This document shows, one piece after another, positions 62,530 to 64,000 of a DNA stretch of 64,000 bases. The stretch is from JACDER01 sp963717765 (GTDB lineage: Bacteria > Actinomycetota > Thermoleophilia > Gaiellales > Gaiellaceae). Made by a program: the position numbers and the translations under genes. The stretch covers positions 186,001 to 250,000 of the forward strand of contig CAVQWX010000007.1 of NCBI GenBank assembly GCA_963717765.1, in the 5' to 3' direction. The number at the start of each line of letters is the position of its first letter. Position 1 is the first letter of the stretch. The notes beneath the pieces were generated by a model. It was not told the DNA's origin and made no database searches. It worked only from the letters and a program-made list of their open reading frames with translations.

Positions 62530-63057
62530 TTGTACAAGGTCGGCGACAAGGTCGTGTACCCCCACCACGGTGCTGGAACCGTGGTCAAGAAGGAAGAGCG
62601 CGAGGTGCTCGGCCAGCAGCGCGAATACCTCACGATCAAGATCCTGCACAACGACATGACGGTCAACGTGCCCTGCGAGAACGTCGAGAAGGTCGGTCTT
62701 CGCAAGGTCATCGACGAGGCGATGGTCGAGCAGGTGGTGAAGGCACTCACCGGCAACGGCACAGTCATGCCCAAGAACTGGAACCGGCGGTTCAAGCACA
62801 ACCGCGACAAGATGAAGACGGGGGACATCTTCGAGCTGGCCGAAGTCGTCCGCAATCTCTCGCTACGCGACCACGAGAAGGGTCTGTCCACGGGCGAGAA
62901 GCAGATGTTCGTGAAGGCCAAGAAGATCCTCTCGAGTGAGCTGATGTACGCCAAGGACATGGACGAGGAGGAGGCCGCCCTCTGGCTCGAGGACGTTCTC
63001 TCCGGCGTCGGCGTCAAGAAGACGAAGAAGAAGGCAAAGGTCGGCGCAGGCGCCTAG
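62530..63057 (+). CDS. carD: CarD-family RNA polymerase-binding transcription regulator
   Basis: 175 residues from TTG 62530 (AAGGGAGGG just upstream). The N-terminal Tudor-like RNAP-interaction domain (YKVGDKVVYPHHGAGTVV, LTIKILHNDMTVNVPCENV) is followed by the helical DNA-binding domain (WNRRFKHNRDKMKTGDIFEL) and a Lys-rich tail (KKTKKKAKVGAGA). It stabilises open promoter complexes. The longer frame upstream runs through the leader hairpins and is rejected. Confidence 0.95.
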   Translation: MYKVGDKVVYPHHGAGTVVKKEEREVLGQQREYLTIKILHNDMTVNVPCENVEKVGLRKVIDEAMVEQVVKALTGNGTVMPKNWNRRFKHNRDKMKTGDIFELAEVVRNLSLRDHEKGLSTGEKQMFVKAKKILSSELMYAKDMDEEEAALWLEDVLSGVGVKKTKKKAKVGAGA

Positions 63058-63066
63058 CAGGAGGAT

Positions 63067-63810
63067 TTGGCGGGATACGGTCTGTGCCGTCAGGCCGCAC
63101 CGCGGAGCGTCCTGACGACGAGCAGCATCCCACCAAACCCTCGCGGCGTCTGGGCGGTCATCGTCGCGGCCGGCCGCGGGGAGCGGCTCGGCACGGAGCA
63201 TCCAAAGGCGTTCGCCAAGCTGGGCGACCGTCCACTGCTGGCCGAGAGCCTGGAGCGGCTCGACTCGAGCGAGTGGATCGAGGAGATCGTCGTTGTCGCT
63301 CCGGCCGGGTGGGAGGAGCCGGCGATCCTGCTGGCGGAGGAGCTCGGGTGCTCGAAGGTGAGCTCGTGCGTAGCCGGCGGCGCCACGCGCGGTGATTCCG
63401 TCCGCGCAGGCGTGCGCGAGGTGCCCGACGGCGCCGCGGTGATCCTCGTCCACGATGCGGCGCGCCCGCTGCTTCCGGAAGGAGTCGTCGAGCGCCTGCT
63501 CGCGCCGCTCGCCGAGCACTGGGACGGCGCCGTCCCGGGCCTGCCGGTGGCCGACACGGTCAAGCGCGTTCGCGGGGACGAGGTGGCCGAGACGTTCGAC
63601 CGCGACGAGCTCGTCGCGGTGCAGACGCCCCAGGCCTTTGCGGCGGACGTGTTGCGGCGCGCGCTCGGAGGCGACGTGGCCGGCGCAAGCGACTGCTCCG
63701 CGCTGGTCGAGGCCGCGGGCGGTCGCGTGAAGGTCGTCCCGGGAGATCCGCGGCTGCTCAAGGTGACGACGGCCGAGGATCTCGAGCTCGTCGAGTCCTG
63801 GTTAGCGTGA
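63067..63810 (+). CDS. ispD: 2-C-methyl-D-erythritol 4-phosphate cytidylyltransferase
   Basis: 247 residues with the nucleotide loop VIVAAGRGERLG, PKAFAKLGDRPLL, VHDAARPLLPEGVV and VKVVPGDPRLLKVTTAEDL. It makes CDP-methylerythritol in the MEP isoprenoid pathway. The TTG at 63067 is only 2 nt after AGGAGG, so the true start is uncertain. Residues 1-28 have no counterpart in typical IspD. ispF, its usual partner, does not follow. Confidence 0.94.
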   Translation: MAGYGLCRQAAPRSVLTTSSIPPNPRGVWAVIVAAGRGERLGTEHPKAFAKLGDRPLLAESLERLDSSEWIEEIVVVAPAGWEEPAILLAEELGCSKVSSCVAGGATRGDSVRAGVREVPDGAAVILVHDAARPLLPEGVVERLLAPLAEHWDGAVPGLPVADTVKRVRGDEVAETFDRDELVAVQTPQAFAADVLRRALGGDVAGASDCSALVEAAGGRVKVVPGDPRLLKVTTAEDLELVESWLA

Positions 63811-63811
63811 C

Positions 63812-64000
63812 GTGATCGTCGACTACCACATGCACCTCCGCAGCCCCGGCGAGGAGATCGATCACACGGTCGAGGCGGCCGAGCGCTTCGTCGAGGTCGC
63901 CGCCGAGCGAGGCGTGGACGAGATCGGGTTCACCGAGCACGTCTACTACTTCCGGCAGACGAAGAATCTTTGGGAGCACCCGTACTACGTCGAGCGCTGC
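63812..64000 (+). CDS. PHP-domain phosphatase (HisJ-like), 3' truncated by window
   Basis: The first 63 codons are visible from GTG 63812, one base after the ispD stop. MIVDYHMHLRSPGEEIDHTV with the HxH metal pair, and GVDEIGFTEHVYYF, match the PHP superfamily, most likely the histidinol-phosphatase type (HisJ/HisK). The remaining metal ligands lie beyond the window. Confidence 0.85.
   Translation, partial: MIVDYHMHLRSPGEEIDHTVEAAERFVEVAAERGVDEIGFTEHVYYFRQTKNLWEHPYYVERC

Overview
The window is chromosomal DNA of a GC-rich actinobacterium. The GC-rich codon use, frequent GTG/TTG starts, ATGA/GTGA stop-start overlaps, many apparently leaderless genes, and the presence of CarD, DisA, Ku and a DUF2469 protein all fit this. 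A deep lineage such as Thermoleophilia (Gaiellales/Solirubrobacterales) is my inference, not something the sequence proves. No phage, secondary-metabolite cluster, CRISPR array or rRNA operon is visible. One tRNA (Pro, CGG) is present.

Left part (1-32.8 kb) is a mosaic of short transcription units: the 3' end of ligA, a DacB-type peptidase, two coiled-coil peptidoglycan enzymes (3D and NlpC/P60), an acyl-CoA synthetase, Ku, a fluoride riboswitch with crcB, ssb, tRNA-Pro, two MFS transporters, nitrilase and HAD hydrolases, an NfeD/SPFH pair, three acyl-CoA dehydrogenases with a 24-bp palindromic operator between two of them, a CoA transferase, MscL, an SDR enzyme, a large VanW protein, a LivK-like binding protein, a sirtuin, a lipid kinase and a nucleoside phosphorylase.

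Right part (32.8-64 kb) keeps a gene order familiar from Bacillus: tilS-hpt-ftsH-folP-folB-folK-coaX-dusB-greA-lysS-clpC-radA-disA-carD-ispD, with accessory genes set into it. The main insertion, between lysS and clpC (46.4-54.6 kb), holds a stand-alone ClpC-N/UVR protein and an acyl-chain modification cassette: a delta-9 desaturase divergent from an FAD desaturase-like protein, DUF1365, a CFA-type methyltransferase, PlsC, DUF1295, a second CFA-like methyltransferase and a small membrane protein. The core resembles the mycobacterial ufaA1-Rv0448c-Rv0449c-Rv0446c group and furan/methyl-branched fatty-acid loci. The likely role is methylation and oxidation of unsaturated acyl chains in the membrane.

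Regulatory features of note: a fluoride riboswitch; promoter-plus-early-terminator leaders in front of greA, carD and a small HTH gene; a TetR-type palindrome; and GGGGTC(T/A)GACCCC palindromic elements, one of which appears to have inserted with a 12-bp duplication and split a coupled gene pair. Single-base frameshifts in tilS (two), the DUF1365 gene and a nucleotidyltransferase gene suggest residual assembly indels.
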